A stretch of DNA of 64,000 nt, from the NCBI GenBank assembly GCA_047601145.1, contig JASGJW010000001.1, forward strand, positions 1,302,001 through 1,366,000. Direction: 5' to 3'. Below are positions 25,137-33,462 of the stretch, in pieces. This DNA comes from UBA7672 sp047601145. GTDB lineage: Bacteria; Pseudomonadota; Alphaproteobacteria; Caulobacterales; Hyphomonadaceae. A model generated the notes under the pieces. It did not search any database and was not told the DNA's origin. It saw nothing but the letters and a program-made list of their open reading frames with translations. Within the stretch, counting starts at the first letter, position 1; each line of letters starts with the position of its first letter. The translations under genes were made by a program, and so were the position numbers.

Positions 25137-25592
25137 TTACTTGGCCTTCTTGGCCGGGGCCTTTTTCGCGGCGGCCTTGGCTGGAGCAGCATCGGCTTTC
25201 GCCTTGGCTTTCTTGGCGGGAGCCGCGGCATCAGCCTTCGGCTCGGGCTTGCGCTCGGCTTTCTTCTCGGTGGCGCCGCCCTTGGCGAGGATCTCGGTGA
25301 TCTTGATCACTGTCTGGTGCTGGCGGTGGCCAAGCTTGCGGCGATACGTGTTGCGCGGCTTCTTCTTGAAGGCCACGACCTTCGCGCCGCGAGTCTGGTC
25401 GACCACTTCGCCGACAACCTGCGCGCCCTTGAGGAGCGGAACGCCAACGTCGACCTTGTCGCCATCGCCGATCATCAGCACTTCGCCGAACACCAGCGTG
25501 TCGCCGGCCTGGCCGTCGAGCTTCTCAATGACGATTTCCTGGCCACCTGCGACCCGGTATTGCTTTCCGCCCGTCTTGATGACCGCGAACAT
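25137..25592 (-). CDS. rplU: 50S ribosomal protein bL21 with C-terminal extension
   Basis: A 151-residue form of bL21, which binds 23S rRNA domain I. Residues 1-102 are the standard protein: MFAVIKTGGKQYRVAGGQEI, LVFGEVLMIGDGDKVDVGVP, KVVAFKKKPRNTYRRKLGHR, QHQTVIKITEI. The last 45-50 residues are Ala/Lys-rich low complexity (AKKAKAKADAAPAKAAAKKA), an extension common in Alphaproteobacteria and presumably RNA-contacting. A good promoter lies 80-110 bases upstream. rpmA follows in the same transcript. Confidence 0.97.
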   Translation of the reverse strand: MFAVIKTGGKQYRVAGGQEIVIEKLDGQAGDTLVFGEVLMIGDGDKVDVGVPLLKGAQVVGEVVDQTRGAKVVAFKKKPRNTYRRKLGHRQHQTVIKITEILAKGGATEKKAERKPEPKADAAAPAKKAKAKADAAPAKAAAKKAPAKKAK

Positions 25593-25672
25593 CAGAATTC
25601 TCGTTTGTTTTCAGGGGGTCTTGCGACCAAATAGCTGTCCACCCACAAGCAAGCCTGCGGGCGGGGAGCGGG

Positions 25673-25702
25673 CATATAGACGTTAGCGGCCCCCCCTGTC
25701 AA
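25673..25702 (-). promoter_or_regulatory. Promoter of rplU-rpmA
   Basis: On the minus strand TTGACA (25702-25697, a perfect -35) is followed after 18 bases by TATATG (25678-25673). This would give a leader of about 75 bases before the rplU ATG at 25592. It is the best housekeeping-type promoter I see in the window. Confidence 0.7.
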
Positions 25703-25752
25703 ACGCCTCGCGCGGGATTCTCGCGGGAATCTGACAGCGGGCGAAAACGAGC

Positions 25753-26058
25753 TTAATGGCCCCGGCTTTTGCGGGTCGCTGCGGCCTTTTTCGCTGACCG
25801 GGATTTGGCCGCCGCCGGGCGCGCCGCGGCGGCCCTGCCGCCAAGTCTTCCGCCCTTTTTTGCCGCTGGATGCCCTGTCGCCTTGCCCCGGCCGGAGCCG
25901 CCCGGCTTCTTTCCACCACCATCGTCCTTGTTCACCGTGGCCCAGGCCCGCCTCTCGGCCTCCTCTTTTCCCATGCCGCGCTTCTCATAGCCCTCCTCGA
26001 TATGCTCGGCTTTCCGCTGCTGCTTGTCCGTGTATTTCGACTTATCGCCGCGAGGCAT
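25753..26058 (-). CDS. Small basic protein, 'MPRGDKSKYTDKQ' family
   Basis: A 101-residue soluble, strongly basic protein. The N-terminal 50 residues (MPRGDKSKYTDKQQRKAEHI, EEGYEKRGMGKEEAERRAWA) are a widespread short helical module that is often labelled a plasmid-stabilisation protein in databases on weak grounds; its function is unknown. The rest is Gly/Ala/Lys/Arg-rich low complexity (AAARPAAAKSRSAKKAAATR), as in histone-like or nucleic-acid-binding tails. AGGAG lies 6 bases before the ATG at 26058; the frame extends upstream but has no such site. It is a single gene between rplU and the repeat protein. Confidence 0.75.
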   Translation of the reverse strand: MPRGDKSKYTDKQQRKAEHIEEGYEKRGMGKEEAERRAWATVNKDDGGGKKPGGSGRGKATGHPAAKKGGRLGGRAAAARPAAAKSRSAKKAAATRKSRGH

Positions 26059-26322
26059 GAGGGTCTCCTGACTGGCGTCCCCGATTGGCGTCCTGATCAC
26101 CGAACGGACGCCGAGGGTTGCCGTTCCGTCAGGCGCCGCTTGCCGACCCGGTAAATTCTGCCTGTCGAATGATCCTCCGCGCCGCTGCAAGCAATTGATT
26201 TTACAGGATTCGCCACGGTTAACAGCTGGCCCCGATCTTGCTCCGTGTGCGTGAGCGCGTTCGCGCGCGATGGGACGGTGTGACGGTAGTCCGCCAAAAA
26301 GAGAGAAGGCAGGCGGGCCGCA

Positions 26323-29300
26323 ATGGTCTCCTTTATCGCTTCCTATAGCGCTGCGCAGATCGCAGCCATGTCGCGAGAGGCGATCCAGTCCCTGACGCGG
26401 ACGGACCTGTCCGCGCTGTCCTCCGCCCAGATGGGCGCGTTCACGACAACGGGCATTTCCGATTTCACCTCGACGCAGCTGACTCAGCTTTCGACCAAGC
26501 AGGTCGCCGCGCTCAACCGGGCGCAGATCACGGCGCTGTCGCCGAGCCAGATGGTGCTCAACTCGGCGCAGTTGCTTGCGCTGAGCGCAGCGCAGTTCTC
26601 TGCGCTCGACCCGGAAGACATCGCCGTCCTGACGACAGGCCAGTTGCGCGGCGTGACGGCGGCCGACCTGACGGCGTTGTCGCAGGATCAGCTGGCCGTG
26701 CTGTCGGCAACGCAGATGGCCGCGCTCAGCATCACGCAGCTTCGCGGCCTTACCGCATCCGACATCGGCGCGCTGTCGTCGACGCAGCTTGGCGCGCTGT
26801 CGGGCGCGCAGCTAGCCGGGTTGCTCCCGGCGCAGGTTCGCGGGCTGGATGCGACGCAGGTTGCCGCCCTGACGGTGACGCAGCTTGCCGGGCTTAGCCC
26901 GCTGCAGCTTGGATCGCTGGCGACGACGCAGGTTCGCGCGCTGACGGAGACGCAGATTGGCGCGCTGAGCGTGGCGCAGCTCCGCGGGTTTACCGGAACC
27001 TCGATCAGCGCCCTGAGCACGACGCAGTGGGACGCGCTGTCGGCGCAGAAGATCGCCGGCCTGCAGGCGACGCAGATCCGTGGCCTGACAACGACACAGG
27101 TCTCATCGCTCAATGCCACCGAGTTCGGCGCGCTCGGCGCAACGCAGATCGGCGCGCTCGCGGCAACGCAGATAGCGGCGCTGGGCGCAGACCAGCTTTC
27201 CGGCCTCACGCTCACGCAGGTCAAGGGCCTGACATCGGCGCAGATCGCAGCGCTGACGACGACGCAGGCGGCCGCACTGACGGCAACGCAGGTAAAGTCG
27301 TTCTCGAACGCCCAGCTCCTCGGCATCACGCCGGTGCAACTGGCTGCGTTCAGCGGCGACCAGCTCGGCGCGCTGTCGCCGGCGCAGATAGCCACGCTCA
27401 ACGCCACACAGTTCCGGCTCGTCTCGCAGGACCAGATCGCGTCGCTCGCGACAGGGCAGGTTGCCGGCCTGACGCTTACGCAGATCCGGGCGTTGACGCC
27501 CACGCAGGTCGCCGCGTTCACCACGACCCAGCTCGGCGCGCTGTCGACCAATGCGATCGCGGCCCTGTCGGCCAAGCAGATCGCGGGCATGTCAGCCACG
27601 CAGGTCGCGGGCCTCGCGCCTGAGCAGGTGTCCAGCATTGCGACGGCATCTGTCGGTGCGCTGACGTCCGACCACCTCAACGCACTCTCGCAAAGTCAGA
27701 TCGCGGCGCTGAGTGCGGCGCAGGTGAAGAGCCTGTCGAAGAGCCAGATCGGCGGGCTCGTGTCCGCGCAGGTGGCGCAATTCTCGGCGGCGCAGGTGGC
27801 GGCGATGACGGCCGCTCAGACCGCTGCGCTGACAGCTGACCAGCTCGGCGCGATGTCGGTTACGCAATTCCAGTCGCTCACATCAACCGGTATCGCCGGC
27901 TTCAGCCTGGCGCAGATCGCCGGCCTCTCGACCGGCCAGGTCTCCGGCCTGGCGCTGACGCAGATTGCGGGGCTGACGGCGGTCGCCGTGGGGGCGCTGT
28001 CGGCCGAGCAGCTGGGCGCGCTGTCGACGACCCAGGTCGCCGCCATGACCGCGGCGCAGGTCAAGGGACTGACCGCTACGCAGATCGGCAGCCTTGCGGC
28101 GACGCAGGCGGCGACGTTTTCCGCGACCGCCATCGGCGCATTCACATCGACGCAGATCGCCAGCCTGACGTCCGAACAGCTGGCAGGGCTCTCGACGACG
28201 CAAATCCGCGCCTTCTCGCTCGCCAGCTTGTCTGGCCTGACGGCGGATCAGCTTGGCGCCATCACCGAGACGCAGATCTCGGCGATGACGTCGACGCAGG
28301 TGCGCGGCCTTACCGCGACCCAGATCACGGCGATGACGGACGCGCAGATCGCCAGTCTCTCGGCGACGCAGATTGCGCGGTTGTCAGTCGCCGCCATCAC
28401 GGGTTTCGAAGAACATGACATCGCAAGCTTCAACGCCTCCCAGCTGGGCGGCTTCAGCGGCCTGCAGCTGGATGCCCTGACGCAGACACAGCTGGCCGCC
28501 CTGACGAGTGCGCAGCTCGCTGGTCTTGCAACGACGCAGGTGCAGGGCTTCTCGGCGACTGACATCAGCCAGCTTTCGGCCGATCAGATGGGAGGCCTTA
28601 CCTCTTCGCAGGTCGCCGCGCTCACCACGACGCAGGTGACGGGCCTCACCACGACGCAGGTGAGCGGCCTCAACGCCACGCAGCTTGCGGGGCTCACGGT
28701 CACCGAGATCGGCGCGCTGTCGTCGACGCAAGTTGGCGCCCTGACGGCTGACCAGATTCCAGTCCTGTCGACGACGCAGATCAAGGGGTTCAATGCGTCG
28801 GGCATTGCCGCCCTCACCGTTGACCAGCTCGGCGCGCTGGCCCTGACGCAGATTGGCGCGCTGTCGGCTGTGCAGCTGAAGGGCTTCGGCTCGGAAGCGA
28901 TCAATGCGCTGTCGGCGGAACAGCTGGCAGCGCTTACCTCAACGCAGGTCGGTTCGCTGAACCTCACCGCGATCGGCGCATTCGATCCGGTGGACATTGG
29001 CGCCCTGTCGAACGCGCAGCTTGCCGGCCTGACAGCGACGCAACTCCGCGCCTTCACCGAGTCTCAGCTTGGCGCTGTTTCGACGACACAGATCGCAGCG
29101 CTCAGCGTAACGCAACTGCGAGGCCTCAGCACGACTGGTATCGGTCTGCTCAGCCTCGACCAGGTGGCGGTGCTCTCGACGACGCAGGTGAACGGGCTCC
29201 TGTCGACGCAGGCGGCCGGCATGACGGCGACCCAGATTTCGGCGCTGAGCCTAGAGCAGTTCGCAGCGCTGAGCTCGACGGCCATTGGCGGCCTCTCGAC

Positions 29301-31671
29301 GACGCAGGTCAGCGGCCTCAGCATCTTCCAGGTCGCCGACCTGACGGCGACGCAGGTCAAGGGTTTCGGCACGACCGCAATCGGCGCGTTGTCGGCCGAG
29401 CAGATCGGGGTGCTCTCGGTCCTGCAGTTGGGGGCGCTGTCTGCCACGCAGCTGGCCGGACTGTCGGCGACGCAGGCCGGGCTCCTGTCGCCCGAACAGC
29501 TTGGCGTGCTGTCATCGACACAGATCGCGGGCTTCACGCCGGCCGCCATCGCCGGTCTTGAGCTGGAAGACATCGCCAATCTGACGACGACGCAAATGGC
29601 TGGCTTGACCGCCACCCAGATCGGCGGCTTTGCGACGACGCAGATCCCGTCTTTCAGCACGACCCAGATCGCTGCACTCTCCACGACGCAGACACCGGGT
29701 CTCACGGCTACAGAGATCGCCACCTTCTCCACGGAGCAACTCGCCGCGCTGCAAGCCTCGCAGATGGCGGCGCTCGGTACGTCCGCGATCGGCGGGCTGA
29801 CGACGACCCAGATCGGCCTGCTGGCCACGACCCAGATCGCCGCGTTGACGGCGACGCAATTTTCTGCCTTTTCGGCGACGCAGACGAGCGCGTTCACAGC
29901 GACGCAGGCGCTTGGCCTCAGCTCGACGCAGTTGTCACGCCTCAGCCCAACGGCGATCGCAGCGCTCGGCCCGACGGCAATCGGCGCCCTGACCACGACG
30001 CAGATGAAGGGCCTGACCGCGGCGCAGATCGGCGGCATGACCGTCAGTGAAGTGCAGGCGCTATCCGTGACGCAGGTGGGCGCGCTGACGGCTGGCGCGC
30101 TCGCGGGTCTGACGTCGACGCAGATCGGGTCGCTGAGCGTCGGGCAGGTGGCGGTCCTGTCCACGACCGGGCTCGCCGCACTGTCGCCGACCGCCATTTC
30201 AGGCCTCACCTATGACCAGATCGGCGGCCTCGAGACAACGCAGCTTGCGGCCTTCACCGCGACGCAGGTCGCCGCGATCTCCGCGACAGGCGTCAGCGCA
30301 CTCTCAGGCACGCGGCTCACCGCATTCTCGACCACGCAGATGGCGGCGTTCACGGCCACGCAGGTCGGCGCACTCTCGGCCACAGACATTTCCGGCCTTA
30401 CCTCCACCCAGCTGCGCAGCCTGACATCGACAGCAGCCAGCGGGCTGGAAGCGGCAGACATCGCGGCGCTGTCCACGACCCAACTCCAGTCGATGACCAA
30501 CGCGCAGGTCGCCGCCCTGTCGACGACGGCCGTGCGTGGGCTCACCTCGGCCGAAGTCGGCGCGTTGACCGCAACACAGTTCAACAATCTGACAGCGACG
30601 CAGATCGGTGCGTTGAGCACTACACAGATGGCCGCCTTCTCGGCGACGCAGCTGAACGGCTTCTCCACCACGCAGATTTCCGGCTTGTCGTCGACGCAAG
30701 TGGAAAGCCTGACGACAACGACGGTTGCGGCGCTCACATCGACGCAGGTGTCTTCGCTGTCGGAAACCGCCGTGCGCGCGTTGACGGGGGACCAGGCCAG
30801 CGCGCTGACGACGACGCAGTTCACGGCGCTGGGCGCAACGAAGATCGCGGCGCTGTCGTCAACGGCGATCGGCGCACTGACGACTGCGGACCTTGCCCAG
30901 CTGACGACCGACCAGCTCGGCAGCGCCGCGTTCGGATCGACCTGGCTGTCGGCGTTGACCGCAGATCAGGTCGCCGGCTTCACGACGACGCAGATCGCGG
31001 CCTTGTCCTCGACGTTGGTCAGTGGCCTGACGGCGCAGCAAGCCAGCGCGCTGGCGCCGTCCCAGTTTGCGGTCCTCTCCTCGACGCAGATGGGCGCGCT
31101 GATTTCTACCGCTATCGCGGGGATGAGCACGACCGTGATCGAGCAGCTCACCGTCACGCAGATCGCCGGACTGAAGGCCAGCCAGATCAGCGCCATCAGC
31201 GCCACCGGCATCGGCTATTTCTCGACCACCGAGATTGCGTCGATGACGTCGACCCAGCTTGCCGGCCTCGTGCGCGTGCAGCTGCGCGCGCTGAGCCTTG
31301 CGCAGGTCGCGGCGCTGACATCCACACAGATCGGCGCACTGAGCGCGGAGCAGGTCGCGAATTTCACGTCGACCGAACTGAACGCGCTCGACGCGACCCA
31401 GTTCGGCGCCATTTCGGGATCGCAGTTCGGCGCGCTCACCGCGTCGCAGATCAACAATTTCACGGAAACCCGGATCGCCGCGCTGACGCCGTCCCAACTG
31501 AGCGGCCTGACATCGACGCAGATCAGTGGTTTCACGGCGACAACCATCGCGCCGCTGACGGTCGATCAGATCGATGCGCTAGCGCCGACACAGATCGCCG
31601 GCTTCACGGCCACCCAGATAGCGGGGATGACCGCCGAACAGCAGGAAGCCATCATCCGCGCGGTGAGCTAG
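26323..31671 (+). CDS. Giant octapeptide-repeat protein, unknown function
   Basis: A 1,782-residue protein I cannot place in a named family. Apart from about 20 N-terminal residues it is about 220 tandem octapeptides of consensus L-[ST]-x-x-Q-[ILV]-x-[AGS], for example LTATQVKS, FSNAQLLG, LSPAQIAT. Positions 1 and 6 are hydrophobic, 5 is mostly Gln with occasional Ala, Gly or Asp, and 3 and 7 vary most. From residue 87 to about 1,530 the register never slips; breaks are one 7-residue unit near residue 80 and one 10-residue unit near 1,533-1,542 (SAAFGSTWLS). I see no Cys, very few charged residues, two Trp, no clear signal peptide, membrane segment or secretion signal. Ser/Thr at 2 with Gln at 5 could form a helix-capping box, so a solenoid of very short helices is one reading; a beta-solenoid is another. 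Start: ATG at 26323, weak ribosome site. Confidence 0.85.
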   Translation: MVSFIASYSAAQIAAMSREAIQSLTRTDLSALSSAQMGAFTTTGISDFTSTQLTQLSTKQVAALNRAQITALSPSQMVLNSAQLLALSAAQFSALDPEDIAVLTTGQLRGVTAADLTALSQDQLAVLSATQMAALSITQLRGLTASDIGALSSTQLGALSGAQLAGLLPAQVRGLDATQVAALTVTQLAGLSPLQLGSLATTQVRALTETQIGALSVAQLRGFTGTSISALSTTQWDALSAQKIAGLQATQIRGLTTTQVSSLNATEFGALGATQIGALAATQIAALGADQLSGLTLTQVKGLTSAQIAALTTTQAAALTATQVKSFSNAQLLGITPVQLAAFSGDQLGALSPAQIATLNATQFRLVSQDQIASLATGQVAGLTLTQIRALTPTQVAAFTTTQLGALSTNAIAALSAKQIAGMSATQVAGLAPEQVSSIATASVGALTSDHLNALSQSQIAALSAAQVKSLSKSQIGGLVSAQVAQFSAAQVAAMTAAQTAALTADQLGAMSVTQFQSLTSTGIAGFSLAQIAGLSTGQVSGLALTQIAGLTAVAVGALSAEQLGALSTTQVAAMTAAQVKGLTATQIGSLAATQAATFSATAIGAFTSTQIASLTSEQLAGLSTTQIRAFSLASLSGLTADQLGAITETQISAMTSTQVRGLTATQITAMTDAQIASLSATQIARLSVAAITGFEEHDIASFNASQLGGFSGLQLDALTQTQLAALTSAQLAGLATTQVQGFSATDISQLSADQMGGLTSSQVAALTTTQVTGLTTTQVSGLNATQLAGLTVTEIGALSSTQVGALTADQIPVLSTTQIKGFNASGIAALTVDQLGALALTQIGALSAVQLKGFGSEAINALSAEQLAALTSTQVGSLNLTAIGAFDPVDIGALSNAQLAGLTATQLRAFTESQLGAVSTTQIAALSVTQLRGLSTTGIGLLSLDQVAVLSTTQVNGLLSTQAAGMTATQISALSLEQFAALSSTAIGGLSTTQVSGLSIFQVADLTATQVKGFGTTAIGALSAEQIGVLSVLQLGALSATQLAGLSATQAGLLSPEQLGVLSSTQIAGFTPAAIAGLELEDIANLTTTQMAGLTATQIGGFATTQIPSFSTTQIAALSTTQTPGLTATEIATFSTEQLAALQASQMAALGTSAIGGLTTTQIGLLATTQIAALTATQFSAFSATQTSAFTATQALGLSSTQLSRLSPTAIAALGPTAIGALTTTQMKGLTAAQIGGMTVSEVQALSVTQVGALTAGALAGLTSTQIGSLSVGQVAVLSTTGLAALSPTAISGLTYDQIGGLETTQLAAFTATQVAAISATGVSALSGTRLTAFSTTQMAAFTATQVGALSATDISGLTSTQLRSLTSTAASGLEAADIAALSTTQLQSMTNAQVAALSTTAVRGLTSAEVGALTATQFNNLTATQIGALSTTQMAAFSATQLNGFSTTQISGLSSTQVESLTTTTVAALTSTQVSSLSETAVRALTGDQASALTTTQFTALGATKIAALSSTAIGALTTADLAQLTTDQLGSAAFGSTWLSALTADQVAGFTTTQIAALSSTLVSGLTAQQASALAPSQFAVLSSTQMGALISTAIAGMSTTVIEQLTVTQIAGLKASQISAISATGIGYFSTTEIASMTSTQLAGLVRVQLRALSLAQVAALTSTQIGALSAEQVANFTSTELNALDATQFGAISGSQFGALTASQINNFTETRIAALTPSQLSGLTSTQISGFTATTIAPLTVDQIDALAPTQIAGFTATQIAGMTAEQQEAIIRAVS

Positions 31672-31674
31672 CGC

Positions 31675-32151
31675 TTATTGCGCCTTGGGCGCGGGTCGCT
31701 GGTACAGCTCGATCGTGTAGCCGTCCGGGTCCTTGATGAAGTTCGTGCCGTCGACGATCGGCCGCGCGGTCTTGTAGCCGGCGGCGACGGCGCGTTCGGC
31801 CATGGCGCGTCCATTGGGCACGACGATGCTGATTGAGCCGAACTCGGTCGCGCCCGGCCTCACTTCGCCCTTGCGGATCACGATCAGGTTGTCGGCGCGG
31901 ATATCGCCGGTCATGCCGAGCAGGTATTCGACGGCTTCGCCCTGCGCCGGGACGCGCGCGCCGACCTTCAGGCCGAGCACTTCGGTGTAGAATTTCTTCG
32001 AGCGCTCGAGATCACTGACCTTGATGCCGAGGCCAGAGATGCGAATGGGCTTCACCGCATCCTCAAGCGGCGGCGCGGCCGTCTGGCCGAGAGCGAAGGG
32101 TGCGGCGGCAAGGCTCACGAGAGCCGCAGCAGCGAGCAGGGGGCGAAGCAT
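31675..32151 (-). CDS. Exported VOC-fold (glyoxalase-like) protein
   Basis: A 158-residue VOC protein with a signal peptide (PLLAAAALVSLAAAPFALGQ), hence periplasmic, which is unusual for the family. The fold is clear: ISGLGIKVSDLERSKKFYTE VLGL, then GSISIVVPNG and FIKDPDGYTIELYQRP, with the C-terminal Glu of the metal site. GEVRPGATEF lies between. It is the last gene of the DUF1592-DUF1552 operon (35 bases after the preceding gene) and converges on the repeat protein with only 3 bases between them. It may act on the same unknown substrate as the operon's exported proteins. Confidence 0.86.
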   Translation of the reverse strand: MLRPLLAAAALVSLAAAPFALGQTAAPPLEDAVKPIRISGLGIKVSDLERSKKFYTEVLGLKVGARVPAQGEAVEYLLGMTGDIRADNLIVIRKGEVRPGATEFGSISIVVPNGRAMAERAVAAGYKTARPIVDGTNFIKDPDGYTIELYQRPAPKAQ

Positions 32152-32186
32152 GTTGCGATCTTCCTCTTTCTGGCTCTTTCTGGCTC

Positions 32187-33452
32187 TTACTGGCCGCCGG
32201 CGCTGCCGTATCCGGCGGGGACATTGAGCGGCGTTGTCGGACCAGCTTGGATCTTGGCAGCCTTGTCGGGGATGACGCCGCCATCATTCCAGACCGTCAT
32301 CGGCGGCTGGCGGTTCGTCGAAGGCGAGGCCTGAGCCTTGTAGGAGACAACGTCCGTCACTTCCCTTGAAGCGTCGGGCGTCATGACGAAGGCGGGGACC
32401 GCATCAACGCGAAGGGCGTAGGAGATGTGTGTCTTCTCGCCAGCGGGCCCCGCCGGGCTGAAATCGGCGGTGCGCTTCAGGGCGTACCACACGCCGGGCA
32501 GCTGCACCCAGGTCAGCGACTCGATCACCGGGCCGCGTGCATTGATCCAGCCGCGATAGATGGCCTCCCACGGCCGATAGCCGCCGACATAGCCTTTCAG
32601 CGATCCGTCGGGCTGCATCGTCAGCTTCACCTGTGCATGCAGAAGCTCGAGGTCCTGCGTGTAGCCCGGATCGCGCATCATCATGTCGGACGGGGCAGTT
32701 GACGTGATCACGCCGTTCTTCGTTTTCGCGCTGAACACGCCCTCGTATTTGGCGTGCGGCAGGATACGGAACGTGTAGTCGTGCGCGATCTCGCCATTAC
32801 CGTCCTTCACCATCTTGTCGGCGGAGGCGTAGATGCCGACCTTGACGTTGGCGTCGTTCATCGGGTCAGCGCCTTTGCCGGTGACGACAATCAGCGTCGT
32901 CCAGCCGCCGTTGCGCATCGCATCGTTGAACTGAAGCGCGCCGCTCGAGAGGCGGGGTGGGGCGCGATAGGTCTTCCAGCAGCCCAGTGTCTTGTAGAAA
33001 GTGTTGTCGATGCCCCTTTCGCCAGTAGGGCTGGTGAGGCCGGTCTTGTCATCGCCGTCGAGATTGATGCCTTCGGCGACGGTACCGGTAACGCCGACAA
33101 GGCCCGGGTCTGCCACAGACTCCGGATGGATATAGACGTTCTCGCGATCCTTGCCGCGGAAGGCCATCTGGTTCTGGCCATGCACGGGGCTGCGCGTCGG
33201 GTTCGCCGGGTCGCGCAGCCACTTCGCCTCGGTCGGCGTGTAGCCGGCGGCAACCAGCACGTTCACCCAGTTGATCTCCGGGTTCGTGCCTTTCGGGCAA
33301 TCCGTGCCCGGCTCCGTGACGCCAGACTTGGCGCCGTAATACATCGCCGGCTCGTTCCATTCGACGACGTAGGTCCTGGTCCAGTCCGCCCAAGCGGCGG
33401 CAGGGAAGGCGGCAGCTGCCACAACAAGTCCGCCGATCAAGCGACGTTTCAC
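32187..33452 (-). CDS. Secreted protein of unknown family, third gene of DUF1592-DUF1552 operon
   Basis: A 421-residue exported protein (signal LIGGLVVAAAAFPAAAWA). I do not recognise a domain. The mature part is rich in aromatic and Gly residues (WTRTYVVEWNEPAMYYGAKS, YVGGYRPWEAIYRGWINARG, LTWVQLPGVWYALKRTADFS) and reads as mostly beta. Two Cys (DCPKG, GCWK) could form a disulfide. The GTG at 33452 follows GAGGAGG. It begins 10 bases after the DUF1552 gene, so the two are cotranscribed and probably act on the same material in the periplasm. Confidence 0.75.
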   Translation of the reverse strand: MKRRLIGGLVVAAAAFPAAAWADWTRTYVVEWNEPAMYYGAKSGVTEPGTDCPKGTNPEINWVNVLVAAGYTPTEAKWLRDPANPTRSPVHGQNQMAFRGKDRENVYIHPESVADPGLVGVTGTVAEGINLDGDDKTGLTSPTGERGIDNTFYKTLGCWKTYRAPPRLSSGALQFNDAMRNGGWTTLIVVTGKGADPMNDANVKVGIYASADKMVKDGNGEIAHDYTFRILPHAKYEGVFSAKTKNGVITSTAPSDMMMRDPGYTQDLELLHAQVKLTMQPDGSLKGYVGGYRPWEAIYRGWINARGPVIESLTWVQLPGVWYALKRTADFSPAGPAGEKTHISYALRVDAVPAFVMTPDASREVTDVVSYKAQASPSTNRQPPMTVWNDGGVIPDKAAKIQAGPTTPLNVPAGYGSAGGQ

Positions 33453-33462
33453 GCGCGCCTCC

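Noticed and set aside
25753..26058. A plasmid-maintenance gene, from the usual database label of this family
   Set aside because: No replication, partition or toxin gene is near, and the label has weak support; it lies next to rplU on the chromosome.
26688..31547. A run of long antisense open frames (up to 381 codons) across the repeat gene
   Set aside because: The strongly biased 24-base coding repeat leaves the opposite frames without stops; the translations are Cys/Val/Ala strings with no fold-like pattern or ribosome sites.
26323..31671. The 24-base repeat as a CRISPR array or satellite
   Set aside because: Units differ at most bases, there are no spacers, and the repeat is a continuous coding frame.
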